A stretch of 64,000 bases of DNA from Ktedonobacter sp. SOSP1-85 (GCF_016587415.1 NZ_BNJI01000001.1:3883501-3947500), one strand, 5' to 3'. Positions 14,444-23,554 are shown, counted from the first letter of the stretch. Notes: generated from the sequence alone by a model not told the origin. Program-made: numbers and translations.

Positions 14444-16216
14444 ATGGCTGAACTACATCCTAAGTTGAAGAGTCGACCGATACCTCTGCGTGTCCGCTTG
14501 CGTGCTGCACCCAGTGCTGAGCAGCATGAGCGTGCTCAGGTGGCTGAAGAGCAGGCTATTGCGGAAGTACTCTCCACCCAGTCCGGACCCAATGGCGAGA
14601 CCAAGGGATTATTTTCCTATGCCCTTGATGACGTCTCGCAACGGCGGGGCCTGCATATCAAGGAACTGCTACGCCTGGGGAATCTCTTGCGTGCCGATCT
14701 GCGCCTGGACGAAGTGCTCCAGCAAATTGTGGCCGCGATCGCAAATTGTACCGGATTTCGCGCGCTGGCCATTAACCTGGTCTATGAGCAGGAGCAGGTG
14801 ACACGTGTGGTGGCCTGCATTGGTGTCTCAACGGAAGATATCCAACGCTTGAGGGAGAACCCAGAGCCGCTTGAGGGGATGCTGGCCTTGATGCGCCCCG
14901 AATACCAGATCAGCCAGAGCTATTTTGTTTCGCATACCCAACTCCAGGAGAAGTTCGCGGACATCGTCAGTGTCCCGGCTGGCGTGCTGGATAGCTATGA
15001 AGAAGGGCAATGGCATCCTGAAGATACACTGCTCATCCCTCTGTACAGTTTACGCGAAGAACGGTTGCTTGGTATTCTCTCTCTTGGAGACCCGGAAGAC
15101 GGCTTGATACCATCGCGGGAGAATGTTGAACTGGCGGAACTTTTCGCTCAGCAAGCAACAATTGCCATTGATAACGCGCGCCTCTTTCAGGAGCGCGAGG
15201 AGGAGCATCGCGCCCTGGAAGAGGGAGTGGCACACCTGCGTGAGGAGATGGAGCAACTGCGAAGCGGTGATTTACGCGTGCGCCTGCACTCCCAGCATGA
15301 GAAACTCCAGCCGATTGCGGAGTCAATTAACACCGTGGTGGGCGAGATTGGTTCTCTGCTGAGTCGGGTACAGATGGTGACGCAGGCGGTGGATGAGCAT
15401 ACACGTAGTGTGCGCCATAGCTCGGAGTCGCTGGCACGTAATATCGCGCAGCAAGAGCGGCAGGTCAATCAAATATCCACCGTTATTGAGCAGATTGCCG
15501 AGCAGATGCAGTCGGTCTCACAGAAGGCAGCAACGCTTTCGCAAACACTCATGGAGTCAGTCGAGGTGACTAAGGAGGCGCAGGGAGCCGTTGATCGTGC
15601 CGTGGACGGGATGGGTATGGTGCGTGAAGCGACCCTGGAGTCAGCGCGCACTATGAAGGCCTTGAGCGAGAGCTGTCAGCAGGTGAACGAAGTGGTATCG
15701 GACATCTCCGATCTCTCGGTGCGGATGCATCATGTGGCACTCAATGCCGCAATTGAGGCCACACGTGTGGGTGAACGTGGACAGGGATTTGGCCTGATCG
15801 CCCAGGAGATGCGCACGCTGGCAAGCTACGGTAGCCTGTCTGCTCGTAAGGTTGGTTTCTCTATTCGCGGCATTCAACATGAAACCACGGCAATGTCGCA
15901 GAGTGTGGAGCAGAATACGCAACGTGTTGTGATGCAGACCGAGCTAGTGATGCAGACCGGGGTGGCTCTGGAAGCAATTGGCGCCGTGACTGAGGAGTTT
16001 TCGAGTCTGGTAAAGAGTATCTGTGATACGTCTGAGCAGCAGATGCAGGGTGCGCAAATGGTGACGGGCTCTGTACAAGAGATCTTGCGTATGACAGGTG
16101 ATATCACGCAGCATACACGCGAGATGCAGAGCTCTTTGAACCACTTATTAAACCTCTCTGATGCCTTACGTTCGCGGATGTCTGTCTTCCGTATTTCATA
16201 TGATCTCCAGATGTAG
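14444..16216 (+). CDS. Soluble GAF-domain methyl-accepting-chemotaxis-like protein
   Basis: Protein of 590 residues without membrane segments. GAF domain about 70-245 (LRLDEVLQQIVAAIANCTGFRALAI to LFAQQATIAIDNARLF), a HAMP-like linker about 255-310 (LREEMEQLRSGDLRVRL), then a long coiled coil with an MCP signalling tip: ALNAAIEATRVGERGQGFGL. Canonical tips read AAIEAARAGEQGRGFAVVA, so the hairpin is recognisable but altered (ATRVGE, GLIAQEM). No che genes are nearby. It may report a small ligand or light signal to a kinase or work in another partnership. AGGGAAG precedes the ATG. Confidence 0.8.
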   Translation: MAELHPKLKSRPIPLRVRLRAAPSAEQHERAQVAEEQAIAEVLSTQSGPNGETKGLFSYALDDVSQRRGLHIKELLRLGNLLRADLRLDEVLQQIVAAIANCTGFRALAINLVYEQEQVTRVVACIGVSTEDIQRLRENPEPLEGMLALMRPEYQISQSYFVSHTQLQEKFADIVSVPAGVLDSYEEGQWHPEDTLLIPLYSLREERLLGILSLGDPEDGLIPSRENVELAELFAQQATIAIDNARLFQEREEEHRALEEGVAHLREEMEQLRSGDLRVRLHSQHEKLQPIAESINTVVGEIGSLLSRVQMVTQAVDEHTRSVRHSSESLARNIAQQERQVNQISTVIEQIAEQMQSVSQKAATLSQTLMESVEVTKEAQGAVDRAVDGMGMVREATLESARTMKALSESCQQVNEVVSDISDLSVRMHHVALNAAIEATRVGERGQGFGLIAQEMRTLASYGSLSARKVGFSIRGIQHETTAMSQSVEQNTQRVVMQTELVMQTGVALEAIGAVTEEFSSLVKSICDTSEQQMQGAQMVTGSVQEILRMTGDITQHTREMQSSLNHLLNLSDALRSRMSVFRISYDLQM

Positions 16217-16247
16217 CAAGCAATTTCTAGCCACTACGTGGCTCGCA

Positions 16248-16302
16248 GGGTAAGTCTATGATGGTGGGCTGGCTCTGCCGGCCCACCATCATAGACTTAC
16301 CC
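16248..16302. terminator. Long hairpin downstream of the GAF/MCP gene
   Basis: 26-bp stem (16248-16273 with 16277-16302, one G-T pair), apex GGC-TCT-GCC. Preceded by GCCACTACGTGGCTCGC, also seen in similar form before the hairpin at 22269. No T-run, so terminator activity is an inference from position. Confidence 0.65.
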
Positions 16303-16310
16303 CATAGAGA

Positions 16311-16510
16311 TGCAGTGGGGTAAGAGGGAGGACGAGGTCCAGGGGCGCTGCCCCTGGCGGGGCTTGGGGTGTCCCCAAGTGCCTCCTCCCCCCTTGCCGC
16401 GGCAGTAAGAATGCAGTGGGGCAAGAGGGAGGACGAGGTCCAGGGGCGCTGCCCCTGGCGGGGCTTGGGGTGTCCCCAAGTGCCTCCTCCCCCCCTTGCC
16501 GCCGTAGGCG
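16311..16510. repeat. Tandem duplication of a 101-bp G/C-rich unit
   Basis: Unit starts TGCAGTGGGG at 16311 and TGCAGTGGGG again at 16412. Each unit contains two hairpins, CCAGGGGCGCTGCCCCTGG and a CTTGGGG/CCCCAAG stem. The remainder to 16774 has no recognisable gene; it must hold the promoter of the FHA-ABC operon. Confidence 0.85.
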
Positions 16511-16774
16511 GCAGAAACAACTTGTACATCAGGTTAAGTAGGAAAAACTGCTCAACAAGTAATGATGCGATTCGGCGTTTACAGAGAAAGCCCAGTTTCG
16601 ACGATAGAGTTTGTAATAGCCAATGTACGAACTCGTTTGGGCCAGCGCCTTTATCAATTTGTGGCGGAGCAAGCGTGTTTTTCCAGCCTGCGGGTTACGC
16701 ATCCCTTCAGCGTAGATGGCGTGTGGACCTGAAGTGTAGAACTGTTCTATGTTATTTGTTAGGGGAGCTTTTTG

Positions 16775-18892
16775 ATGAACGCTGCGAGTAGTCCTCCAAG
16801 CTTCGGCTCTATTCGGTTTATAGCCGGGCCTTTAAATGGCCAGGTCTTTCATCTAACGAAGACCTCTCTAGATTTTGGGCGTGATGGAGGCAACGACATC
16901 GTCGTGCCAGATCCCAAGGTATCACGTCGTCATGCACGCTTGTTCTGGAATAATGGCAACTGGTTTGTCGAAAATCTTTCCAGAACGAGCAATGTTCTGT
17001 TGAATCAAGGAAAGGTTCAGCAGGGGACTTTGGCGCTTAATAGTGTTGTCACTCTTGGTGAAGATAGTTCTTTTGTCGTGCTGGCGTTACAAGCTCCCCC
17101 GCCTCATCTGGTCTCGAATGCCCCTCCACTTGTCCTTTCGGCCCAATCCGCGGCAGTCCAGGTTCCTCCTACGCCAGTGCCTCCAGGCTCAGCACATATA
17201 GCCGGTGGAACTCCACTCGCAATACCCGCTTCTATGGGAGCTCCTCCTCCCACACCCCCGGCAAATGGGGTCCAATTTGGCCCGGTTGGTGCTACACCGC
17301 CGCCTTCGCCGGTTCCTGCTCAACCTTCTGCCGCTGATCGTACCGCGATCGAGGGGATGCCTACGCTTGAGATTAGCAGTAATGTGCAGTACGGGACGCA
17401 GAAACAGGCCTTGTTGAAGCCCGTCATCAATATTGGGCGAAACCCGTCAAGCGATATCGTCATCAATGAGCCAGTTGTTTCAGCCTATCATGCGCAAGTT
17501 ATCCGTGAAGGTAGCGATTGGGTGCTGGTGCATCCTCATCCTTCGCGTGGCCGAACGCTCAATGGCCTGCTCTATCAAGGTCGAATTATCCAGGGCGATG
17601 AGCAGTTTCGTAAGCCGCTTGTGCATGGCGACATTTTTCGTATTGGCGACGAACATGGTACCCTGGTCACGCTAACCTATGACGATGGCAGCGGTGTCTC
17701 CCAGGAGATGCCGCCAGATATTCATCCTATCCCGCTGAATACTCCAGTCATTACCATGGGGCGCGCGCCAGATAATATGGTAGTGCTGAATCATCCTCTG
17801 ATCTCTGCGCATCATGCACACCTGGAGCAGGGACCAAATAATACGCACCGCATTATTGATCACAATAGCACAAATCATACCTATGTGAATGGGCAGCGCG
17901 TCTCGCAGCAGGCGCTTAAGACGGGCGACGAGATCCGTATTGGCCCCTATCGCCTGACCTATACGGGCACGCAACTGACGCAGTACGATGAGAGCAGTAG
18001 TATTCGTATCGATGCGCTCAATCTAAACAAGCGCGGCAATAATAATGTGGTGCTCATCAACGATATCTCGCTCGTCATCCCGCCACGCAAGTTTGTGGCT
18101 CTGGTAGGAGGTTCAGGCGCGGGCAAATCAACGCTTATGGATGCCTTGAATGGCTTGCGCCCGGCACAGCAGGGGACCGTGCTCTACAATGGACAGGACT
18201 ACTATCACAACTTGTCGGCCTTTAGTACGCAACTTGGCTATGTTCCACAGGACGATATCGTCCACCGTGAGCTAACAGTTGAGCGCGCGCTCTACTACGC
18301 AGCTAAGATGCGCCTACCAAGTGACTTTACGAAAGATCAGATTAACCAGCGTATCAACGAGGTGCTGGAAGATGTGGAGATGACTGAGCGGCGGAAGCTC
18401 CTGGTCAACAAGCTTTCGGGCGGGCAGCGTAAACGTGTCTCTATCGCCCTGGAACTCCTGGCGAATCCAAGCATCTTCTTTCTGGATGAGCCAACCTCGG
18501 GCCTTGATCCAGGCCTGGATCGTAAGATGATGTTCCTCTTACGGCGCCTGGCCGACCGTGGGCGTACGATTATCCTGGTGACGCACGCGACAAATAATAT
18601 TAACGCCTGTGATTATGTCTGCTTCCTCTGTCAAGGGGGACGCCTGGCCTACTTTGGTCCGCCCAATGAGGCCAAGACCTTCTTCAATAAGACCGACTTC
18701 GCGGAAATCTATAGCTCGCTGGAGCCATCGAAGGATCATCCGACTATTCCAGCTGAGGCCGAAGAGCGCTTTAAGGCTTCGCCCTTGTACTATAAATATG
18801 TGGTGGCCCCCTTGAACGAGGGCCAGGCCAAGCGTGCCAGCATTCCGCAGTCACAGAACCAGATCAAGCGTGCCAGGGGGGGAATCCCTTAA
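16775..18892 (+). CDS. FHA-FHA-FHA-ABC transporter ATP-binding protein
   Basis: Protein of 705 residues. FHA domain 1 about 10-105 (DFGRDGGNDIVVPDPKVSRRH), a proline-rich linker to about 190, FHA 2 about 200-305 (INIGRNPSSDIVINEPVVSAYH), FHA 3 about 310-400 (ITMGRAPDNMVVLNHPLISAHH). ABC domain about 405-640: Walker A GGSGAGKST, signature LSGGQRKR, Walker B IFFLDEPTSG, switch THAT, in the style of ABCG/WHITE half-transporters. FHA domains bind phosphothreonine, so assembly or activity is probably set by a Ser/Thr kinase; none is in the window. ATG at 16775 with AGGGGAG upstream. Permease gene follows 14 bases later. Confidence 0.9.
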   Translation: MNAASSPPSFGSIRFIAGPLNGQVFHLTKTSLDFGRDGGNDIVVPDPKVSRRHARLFWNNGNWFVENLSRTSNVLLNQGKVQQGTLALNSVVTLGEDSSFVVLALQAPPPHLVSNAPPLVLSAQSAAVQVPPTPVPPGSAHIAGGTPLAIPASMGAPPPTPPANGVQFGPVGATPPPSPVPAQPSAADRTAIEGMPTLEISSNVQYGTQKQALLKPVINIGRNPSSDIVINEPVVSAYHAQVIREGSDWVLVHPHPSRGRTLNGLLYQGRIIQGDEQFRKPLVHGDIFRIGDEHGTLVTLTYDDGSGVSQEMPPDIHPIPLNTPVITMGRAPDNMVVLNHPLISAHHAHLEQGPNNTHRIIDHNSTNHTYVNGQRVSQQALKTGDEIRIGPYRLTYTGTQLTQYDESSSIRIDALNLNKRGNNNVVLINDISLVIPPRKFVALVGGSGAGKSTLMDALNGLRPAQQGTVLYNGQDYYHNLSAFSTQLGYVPQDDIVHRELTVERALYYAAKMRLPSDFTKDQINQRINEVLEDVEMTERRKLLVNKLSGGQRKRVSIALELLANPSIFFLDEPTSGLDPGLDRKMMFLLRRLADRGRTIILVTHATNNINACDYVCFLCQGGRLAYFGPPNEAKTFFNKTDFAEIYSSLEPSKDHPTIPAEAEERFKASPLYYKYVVAPLNEGQAKRASIPQSQNQIKRARGGIP

Positions 18893-18906
18893 AGCAGTTC
18901 ATAATC

Positions 18907-19923
18907 ATGTCGATGCGTTACATCGAACTGCTCAAGAACGATCCCGGCAACCTGGCGCTGCTCTTGCTCCAGGCTCCGATCATTGCCCTGTTACTGGTCG
19001 GTATTATGCGCTTTGAAATTGGGACTGGCCTGTTTGAGCAGAAGAATACCGTTCAGTGTCGTACGCAGATTCTGACGAATCAAGGACCACTGGCCCTGCC
19101 CGAGGCGAAAACCAAGGAGAGCGTGGATTGTGGCACGGTGAAGAGCTTCTTGCAGGATAATCAGGCGGGCCAGCAATTTGTGAAGCAGAAAAGCAATAAT
19201 GTCGATACGGCCCTGCAAGATTTTATCGTGCCCGGCCTGGGCTTTAATGGGGAGACCTTGCTCTTCGTCATGGCCTTTGCTACCGTTCTCTTCGGTTGCA
19301 TCAATGGCTCCCGTGAGATCGTCAAGGAGGCCCATATCTACCGGCGCGAGCGCGCGGTCAATCTGGGTATCATTCCCTATATGTTCTCAAAAATCGTGGT
19401 GCTGGGAATTCTGTGCCTCTTCCAGAGCGCGGTGCTGCTGTTTATTGTCGAACTGGGCGAGCCCCTGGTGACAAGTGTCTTTCTGCCGCCCATCTTAGAG
19501 GTATATATCACGTTGGTGCTGACCTCTCTGGCGGGTCTGATGATTGGTCTGGCTATCTCAGCGCTCTCGCCGAACAATGACCGCGCTGTAAGTTTTGTTC
19601 CCATTATTCTGATCCCGCAGGTCATCTTCTCGGGCGCGATTATCCCCTTTAAGGACAAGGCCATGCAGGCGCTCGCCTTCCTGTTCCCCACGCGCTGGGC
19701 CATGACGGCGCTTGGTTCCTCGGCGGGCCTGCACAGCGATAAGATCAATGGCGATAAACTGTTTGGCGATGACTTTACCTTCCATGGAACCATCTTCTCT
19801 ACCTTTAGCCATACAGATGCGCTACAGCGTATCCTGATGTCCTGGGCCGCTCTGGGCGCCTTTGTAATCATCCTGACGATTGTGGTTGGGGTCTGCCTCA
19901 AGAGCAAGGACGTGAAGGTATAA
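18907..19923 (+). CDS. ABC-2 type transporter permease (ABCG-like)
   Basis: Protein of 338 residues. TM1 at about 15-37 (LALLLLQAPIIALLLVGIM), a soluble insert of about 90 residues with two or more cysteines (TVQCRTQ, SVDCGTV), then five hydrophobic segments from about 115 to 335, ending in a short KSKDVKV tail. Matches the permease half of ABCG-type exporters such as those with an FHA-ABC ATPase partner. In several other proteins both halves are fused; here they are separate genes with 14 bases between them. Substrate unknown. Confidence 0.85.
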   Translation: MSMRYIELLKNDPGNLALLLLQAPIIALLLVGIMRFEIGTGLFEQKNTVQCRTQILTNQGPLALPEAKTKESVDCGTVKSFLQDNQAGQQFVKQKSNNVDTALQDFIVPGLGFNGETLLFVMAFATVLFGCINGSREIVKEAHIYRRERAVNLGIIPYMFSKIVVLGILCLFQSAVLLFIVELGEPLVTSVFLPPILEVYITLVLTSLAGLMIGLAISALSPNNDRAVSFVPIILIPQVIFSGAIIPFKDKAMQALAFLFPTRWAMTALGSSAGLHSDKINGDKLFGDDFTFHGTIFSTFSHTDALQRILMSWAALGAFVIILTIVVGVCLKSKDVKV

Positions 19924-19925
19924 CT

Positions 19926-19983
19926 CATTAAAGTAAAAAGATGTGATGGACACTGGTGTCCATCACATCTTTTTACTTTAATG
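19926..19983. terminator. 28-bp perfect hairpin between convergent genes
   Basis: Arms 19926-19953 and 19956-19983 separated by only two bases. A-rich on the left and T-rich on the right, so it can act as a terminator for both strands. The right arm overlaps the stop codon of dppA. Confidence 0.85.
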
Positions 19984-20793
19984 GCGATACCAGAACTGGT
20001 CCCAGGCGTGCCAGAAGGTGTCGGCGGTCGAGGTCACGGTGCGCGCATCCTCGATCTTAACGCCGGGCCGGTTGATGAAATCGCGTGCGTTATCGGGCGA
20101 GGCAAGCTCAACTTTAAAGGTAACCGGCCCCTCAAATTTCAGGGGTTTGGGCCAGTTCTTTAAGCTGAGGGCCTGGGCCACGCGCATCTCGATGAGTGAG
20201 CAGGCATCTTTGGGAGCCATATTGACGGACGAGAAGCGTCCCAGGCCCTTCTTTACCTGTGCTGTGACCACCTCTGTCCCCAGCAATTGCTGAACCTCGC
20301 GGCAGGTCGCGGCATCACCAGAGGTGAAGGCGACGGGCACATCCCAGCAGCCTGCAATCGCGGCCAGGATGCCGCTCTCTCCCACCAGGGTTCCATTGAT
20401 CGAGGCGTTATGCCAGGACTCGGACGAGACGGTGTGGCAGAGTACGCCATCGGGGACGCCCGCCATGGCGTGAGCGCCGACAAAGAGGATAGCGTCACAC
20501 CCCTGCTCAAAAGCCTCAATATACCTGGCCCAGGGGTACCCGAAGACGTATTCTGCGCCCGACTCCAGGCGTTCAGGAACAAAGCTCTTAAAATTATGCG
20601 CGCCGCCCGCACCGTGGCAGTCGACCACGACTACGTCACGCGCCCCAGCCGCACGCGCTCCACGGACCGCCGCGTTCATTTCATCGGTGTAGAGCTTGCG
20701 ACATTCTTCATAAATAGCTGTGCCGCTGGAGACCTGCTCCCACGTTTCGATGCAAGAGACCCCTTCCATATCACAGAAAATAACTACACGCAT
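19978..20793 (-). CDS. dppA: D-aminopeptidase, M55 family
   Basis: Protein of 271 residues close to Bacillus DppA in length and motifs: D8 and E10 in CDMEG, H60 in VDCHGAGG, H108 in GAHAMAG, E139 in LVGESG, i.e. the zinc ligands of the M55 family in the right order. Cleaves D-amino acids from peptides, probably cell-wall peptides. I start at ATG 20793 (GAGGAGAG upstream); a longer frame to 20853 runs into the hairpin at 20829 and has no ribosome site. No dipeptide-permease genes adjoin it. Confidence 0.9.
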   Translation of the reverse strand: MRVVIFCDMEGVSCIETWEQVSSGTAIYEECRKLYTDEMNAAVRGARAAGARDVVVVDCHGAGGAHNFKSFVPERLESGAEYVFGYPWARYIEAFEQGCDAILFVGAHAMAGVPDGVLCHTVSSESWHNASINGTLVGESGILAAIAGCWDVPVAFTSGDAATCREVQQLLGTEVVTAQVKKGLGRFSSVNMAPKDACSLIEMRVAQALSLKNWPKPLKFEGPVTFKVELASPDNARDFINRPGVKIEDARTVTSTADTFWHAWDQFWYRH

Positions 20794-20828
20794 ACTCTCC
20801 TCGCTCTCATGCTTATTACAAATAAATA

Positions 20829-20897
20829 ATGAGTAGGTGGTGTGGGGAGCCATGACAGGCTTCGTCTGTCATGGCTCCCCACACCACCTACTCATTA
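20829..20897 (-). terminator. 31-bp perfect hairpin
   Basis: Arms 20829-20859 and 20867-20897, loop GCTTCGT. Lies after the stop of the leftward gene at 20905 and upstream of dppA, so it probably separates two codirectional transcripts. Confidence 0.75.
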
Positions 20898-20904
20898 TAC
20901 CCAT

Positions 20905-21318
20905 TTACGCACGTTTGCTGCGAGGGCGGGCGCGTCGCTGAGGGCGCTGCTTAATCACGGGAGGATCGTATTCGCGGTAGACGCGTTTGCCTATCCGCCA
21001 GCCTATAAAGCCACAGACAATGGCTCCCAGCACGGAGAGGGGAACGAGCCAGGAATAATGCTGTATAGGTTGATTAGTGATCAGGAGTGAGAGGCCGACG
21101 GTCAGCATGAGAAATGCCATCAGGCCAATAACTGAACCGAGACAACAACCCAGAGGGCCTCCGCTGGGCTCAAAATCTTCAGGGAAAAAAGGGCGTGGCG
21201 CGTCAGAGGGAGCCTTTTCGCTTTCTGAAGCGTCCTTCTTCTCGCCCTCAAGGGAGGCAGAAGATTCTTCTACCTGTGGCTCTGTCTGGGGTTGCTCGTT
21301 ATCTGGTGCTGTGGACAC
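20905..21318 (-). CDS. Small membrane protein, two TM segments
   Basis: Protein of 137 residues. N-terminal half is charged and disordered (EEKDASESEKAPSDAPRPF-like composition); two hydrophobic segments follow (CCLGSVIGLMAFLMLTVGLSL and YSWLVPLSVLGAIVCGFIGW); the C-terminus is strongly basic (RRARPRSKRA). GTG at 21318 has AGGAGGAAG about 9 bases upstream and is preferred over the farther in-frame ATG. Function unknown. Confidence 0.65.
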   Translation of the reverse strand: MSTAPDNEQPQTEPQVEESSASLEGEKKDASESEKAPSDAPRPFFPEDFEPSGGPLGCCLGSVIGLMAFLMLTVGLSLLITNQPIQHYSWLVPLSVLGAIVCGFIGWRIGKRVYREYDPPVIKQRPQRRARPRSKRA

Positions 21319-21428
21319 GAAGCGACTTCCTCCTGCTTCTGGACGTGAATATAAAAAAAGATATCCGGCTCGCACTGGCAGGCTGATTGATACATCAAGG
21401 CATACAGTGTCTATTATGCCAAATGAAC

Positions 21429-22139
21429 CTAAAAGGTGCCGAACTGGCGATCACCTGCGTCGCCCAATCCAGGTACGATATAGCCCTGGTCATTAAGGCG
21501 CTCGTCGAGCGCGGCGATATAAATGTCGATGTCTGGATGGGCCTCACTCAGCTTGAGTAAGCCGTAAGGGGCCGCGATAATACAAACGAACGAGATGCGC
21601 TGAATACCCTTGGCCTTGAGGATATTGACTGCGTCAATGGCGGAGCCGCCTGTCGCCAGCATGGGATCGACGGCGTAGCAGATTTGCAGGTCGACTTTAT
21701 GCGGCAGCTGATTGTAGTATTCCAGTGCCTGGAGTGTGCGCTCATCGCGTCGTAGACCCAGGTGCCAGATCTGCACATCATGTAAGACCTCGCGGAAGCC
21801 TTCGGCCAGGCCTAGTCCTGCACGCAGAATAGGCGTGATACCAATGCCACCAGCGAGTTTATAGCCTTGCATCTGCTCCAGGGGCGTCTCAATGGTCTTC
21901 TCCCGCAAGGCCAGTCCCGCTGTTGCCTCGTAGGCAAGCAGGCTCCCAATCTCCTTGACCAGGCGGTAGAACTGCGAGGCGGGCGTCTCCTTATTGCGGA
22001 GCAAGGTCATTTTGTGCGCCATGACCGGGTGCCGGGAAATATGCACGCGTGGTAGCTGTAAGACTTCGGTGCGACCAGGCTGAGGAATGCCCTGCATTGG
22101 CAGTTGAGGTCGCTCCTCCTGGCTGGAAATGTTCGACAT
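21429..22139 (-). CDS. upp: Uracil phosphoribosyltransferase
   Basis: Protein of 236 residues. PRPP-binding loop VDPMLATGGSAIDAV, upstream GITPILRAGLGLAEGF and C-terminal uracil-binding GYIVPGLGDAGDRQFGTF are all intact. Makes UMP from uracil and PRPP in pyrimidine salvage. The N-terminus is about 25 residues longer than Bacillus Upp. ATG at 22139 has AAGGAG upstream; an upstream frame extension is not supported. Confidence 0.96.
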   Translation of the reverse strand: MSNISSQEERPQLPMQGIPQPGRTEVLQLPRVHISRHPVMAHKMTLLRNKETPASQFYRLVKEIGSLLAYEATAGLALREKTIETPLEQMQGYKLAGGIGITPILRAGLGLAEGFREVLHDVQIWHLGLRRDERTLQALEYYNQLPHKVDLQICYAVDPMLATGGSAIDAVNILKAKGIQRISFVCIIAAPYGLLKLSEAHPDIDIYIAALDERLNDQGYIVPGLGDAGDRQFGTF

Positions 22140-22268
22140 AAAAATCTCTCCTTCGACATGGCAGCAGTAAATTCTCTGGAATTGTAGCAAAGATAGTGAG
22201 ATGCGTCGAGCCTCTATTCTTTTTATGCAGTAGCTCTCAGGACTTCTCGCCACTGCGTGGCTCGCGGA

Positions 22269-22324
22269 GTAAGGGTGTGTGGGACCGGGCTGGCTCCGCA
22301 CATCCTTACCCCACACATCCTTAC
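22269..22324. repeat. Degenerate long hairpin in a divergent intergenic region
   Basis: GTAAGGGTGTGTGG (22269-22282) faces CCACACATCCTTAC (22311-22324) with one mismatch; a second CATCCTTACC copy fills the loop. Same flanking GCCACTGCGTGGCTCGC as the hairpin at 16248. It lies between divergent upp and DUF503 genes, so it is not a gene-end terminator. Confidence 0.65.
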
Positions 22325-22351
22325 CCGATAAGAGGAGGGCTGAATGGGTGT

Positions 22352-22409
22352 AGTAGCCGCGTACGCAAGTAGCGGGAAGTAGCCGCGTACGCAAGTAGCG
22401 GGAAGTAGC
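22352..22409. repeat. Tandem 26-bp repeat
   Basis: Unit starting AGTAGCCGCGTACGCAAGTA at 22352-22377 and 22378-22403, then six bases of a third copy. Just upstream of the DUF503 promoter. Confidence 0.85.
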
Positions 22410-22422
22410 TATAGATGGCTGT

Positions 22423-22465
22423 TTGCTGTTATATGCATGGGGAACTATGCTATACTACGCCCATA
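22423..22465 (+). promoter_or_regulatory. Promoter with (nearly) leaderless start
   Basis: TTGCTG (22423-22428), 17 bases, TATGCT (22446-22451), overlapping a second -10-like TATACT (22451-22456). The DUF503 ATG lies at 22465, only 8 bases after TATACT and without a ribosome site, so the mRNA would start at or a few bases before the ATG. Confidence 0.55.
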
Positions 22466-22755
22466 TGGTTATAGGAGCATGTCAAATCACGGTGCATCTA
22501 CCAGGATGCCACTCGTTAAAAGAGAAGCGTCAGATCGTCAAATCTGTCGTGACGCGGGTACGTAACCAGTTCTCCGTGGCTATTGCCGAGGTGGAAGAGC
22601 TTGACCGCTGGCAGATCACCAAAATTGGGATCAGCTATGTAAGCAATGATGCCCAGCATGCACGTGAGGTACTGGATCATGCCCGCCGCTATATTGAAGA
22701 GACACGTCCCGATATTTTGATTACTCACGCTGAAACTGAAGTTTTTCATTGGTAA
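22465..22755 (+). CDS. DUF503 family protein
   Basis: Protein of 96 residues. Matches DUF503 from its first residue: MVIGACQITVHLPGCHSLKEKRQIVKSV, then RNQFSVAIAEVEELDRWQ, then the V-S-N-D-x-x-H segment. The family (YlxP) sits with translation genes in many Firmicutes; its role is not settled. It precedes the glycosyltransferase-heptose operon by 7 bases, hence it is probably its first gene. Confidence 0.85.
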   Translation: MVIGACQITVHLPGCHSLKEKRQIVKSVVTRVRNQFSVAIAEVEELDRWQITKIGISYVSNDAQHAREVLDHARRYIEETRPDILITHAETEVFHW

Positions 22756-22762
22756 ATAAATT

Positions 22763-23554
22763 ATGTCATCACCAATGCTACAAACCGAGCAGAGAGATTC
22801 AGACATTTCAGTCTCTGTGCTCGGTATTCGTGTGGATCGCCTCACACAACGCCAGGCCCTCGATTATATTGATCAGCTTATCTCCCTGCGCCGTGAACAT
22901 AGCGAAGAGGTTCGCTGCCAGCAGGTTATTACCGTCAATACGGAATTCGTGATTGAGGCGCAGCGTAACACTGCCTTTCGTGCATGTATCAATGAGGCTG
23001 AACTGGTGGTACCAGATGGTATGGGCATCGTCTGGGCGACGCGCTACCTGGGTAGGCCCGCGCCTGAGCGTGTGACTGGCACTGACACCTTACCAGAACT
23101 CGCAAAGCTATGTGCCACCAGAGGCTACCGTCTCTATCTGCTGGGGGCCGCGCCAGGGGTTGCGGAGAGCGCCGCTGAGCGCTTGTGTGCCCTGGCGCCC
23201 GGTCTACAGATTGCTGGTACCTACGCTGGTTCGCCAGATCCCACCGAAGAGGAGCCTATCCTGGAGCGTATTCGCCAGGCGCAGGCTGACGTTGTCTGTG
23301 TGGCTTATGGCGCTCCTGCCCAGGAACTCTGGATCTATCACAACCTCTCACGCCTCCCGGTGGCGGTCGCCATGGGCGTAGGCGGGGCGTATGATTTCCT
23401 GGCGGGACGCAAGCTACGAGCGCCTAAAACGATGCAGCGGATGGGCCTGGAATGGCTCTATCGGCTCTACCGCGAACCCTGGCGTATCTGGCGTATGCTG
23501 GCTATTCCTCGCTTCATGATACTGGTCTTACTCAAAGGACGAAAAAAGGCATGA
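22763..23554 (+). CDS. WecB/TagA/CpsF family glycosyltransferase
   Basis: Protein of 263 residues. Family motifs: VNTEFVIEAQRNTAFRACIN, PDGMGIVWATRYLG, YLLGAAPGVAESAAERL, YGAPAQELWI and GVGGAYDFLAGRKLRAPKTMQRMGLEW. These enzymes add N-acetylmannosamine-type sugars to lipid-linked precursors of wall or surface polymers. The usual Thr-Asn/Asp pair in the active site appears as VNTEF. Overlaps the kinase gene by four bases (ATGA). Confidence 0.92.
   Translation: MSSPMLQTEQRDSDISVSVLGIRVDRLTQRQALDYIDQLISLRREHSEEVRCQQVITVNTEFVIEAQRNTAFRACINEAELVVPDGMGIVWATRYLGRPAPERVTGTDTLPELAKLCATRGYRLYLLGAAPGVAESAAERLCALAPGLQIAGTYAGSPDPTEEEPILERIRQAQADVVCVAYGAPAQELWIYHNLSRLPVAVAMGVGGAYDFLAGRKLRAPKTMQRMGLEWLYRLYREPWRIWRMLAIPRFMILVLLKGRKKA

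Noticed and set aside
16311..16510. Possible CRISPR-like array in the G/C-rich tandem region
   Set aside because: Only two units, both fully identical without variable spacers, and no cas genes anywhere in the window.
22038..22394. Upstream extension of upp to 22394
   Set aside because: The extension crosses the degenerate hairpin at 22269 and lacks similarity to Upp; AAGGAG before ATG 22139 decides the start.
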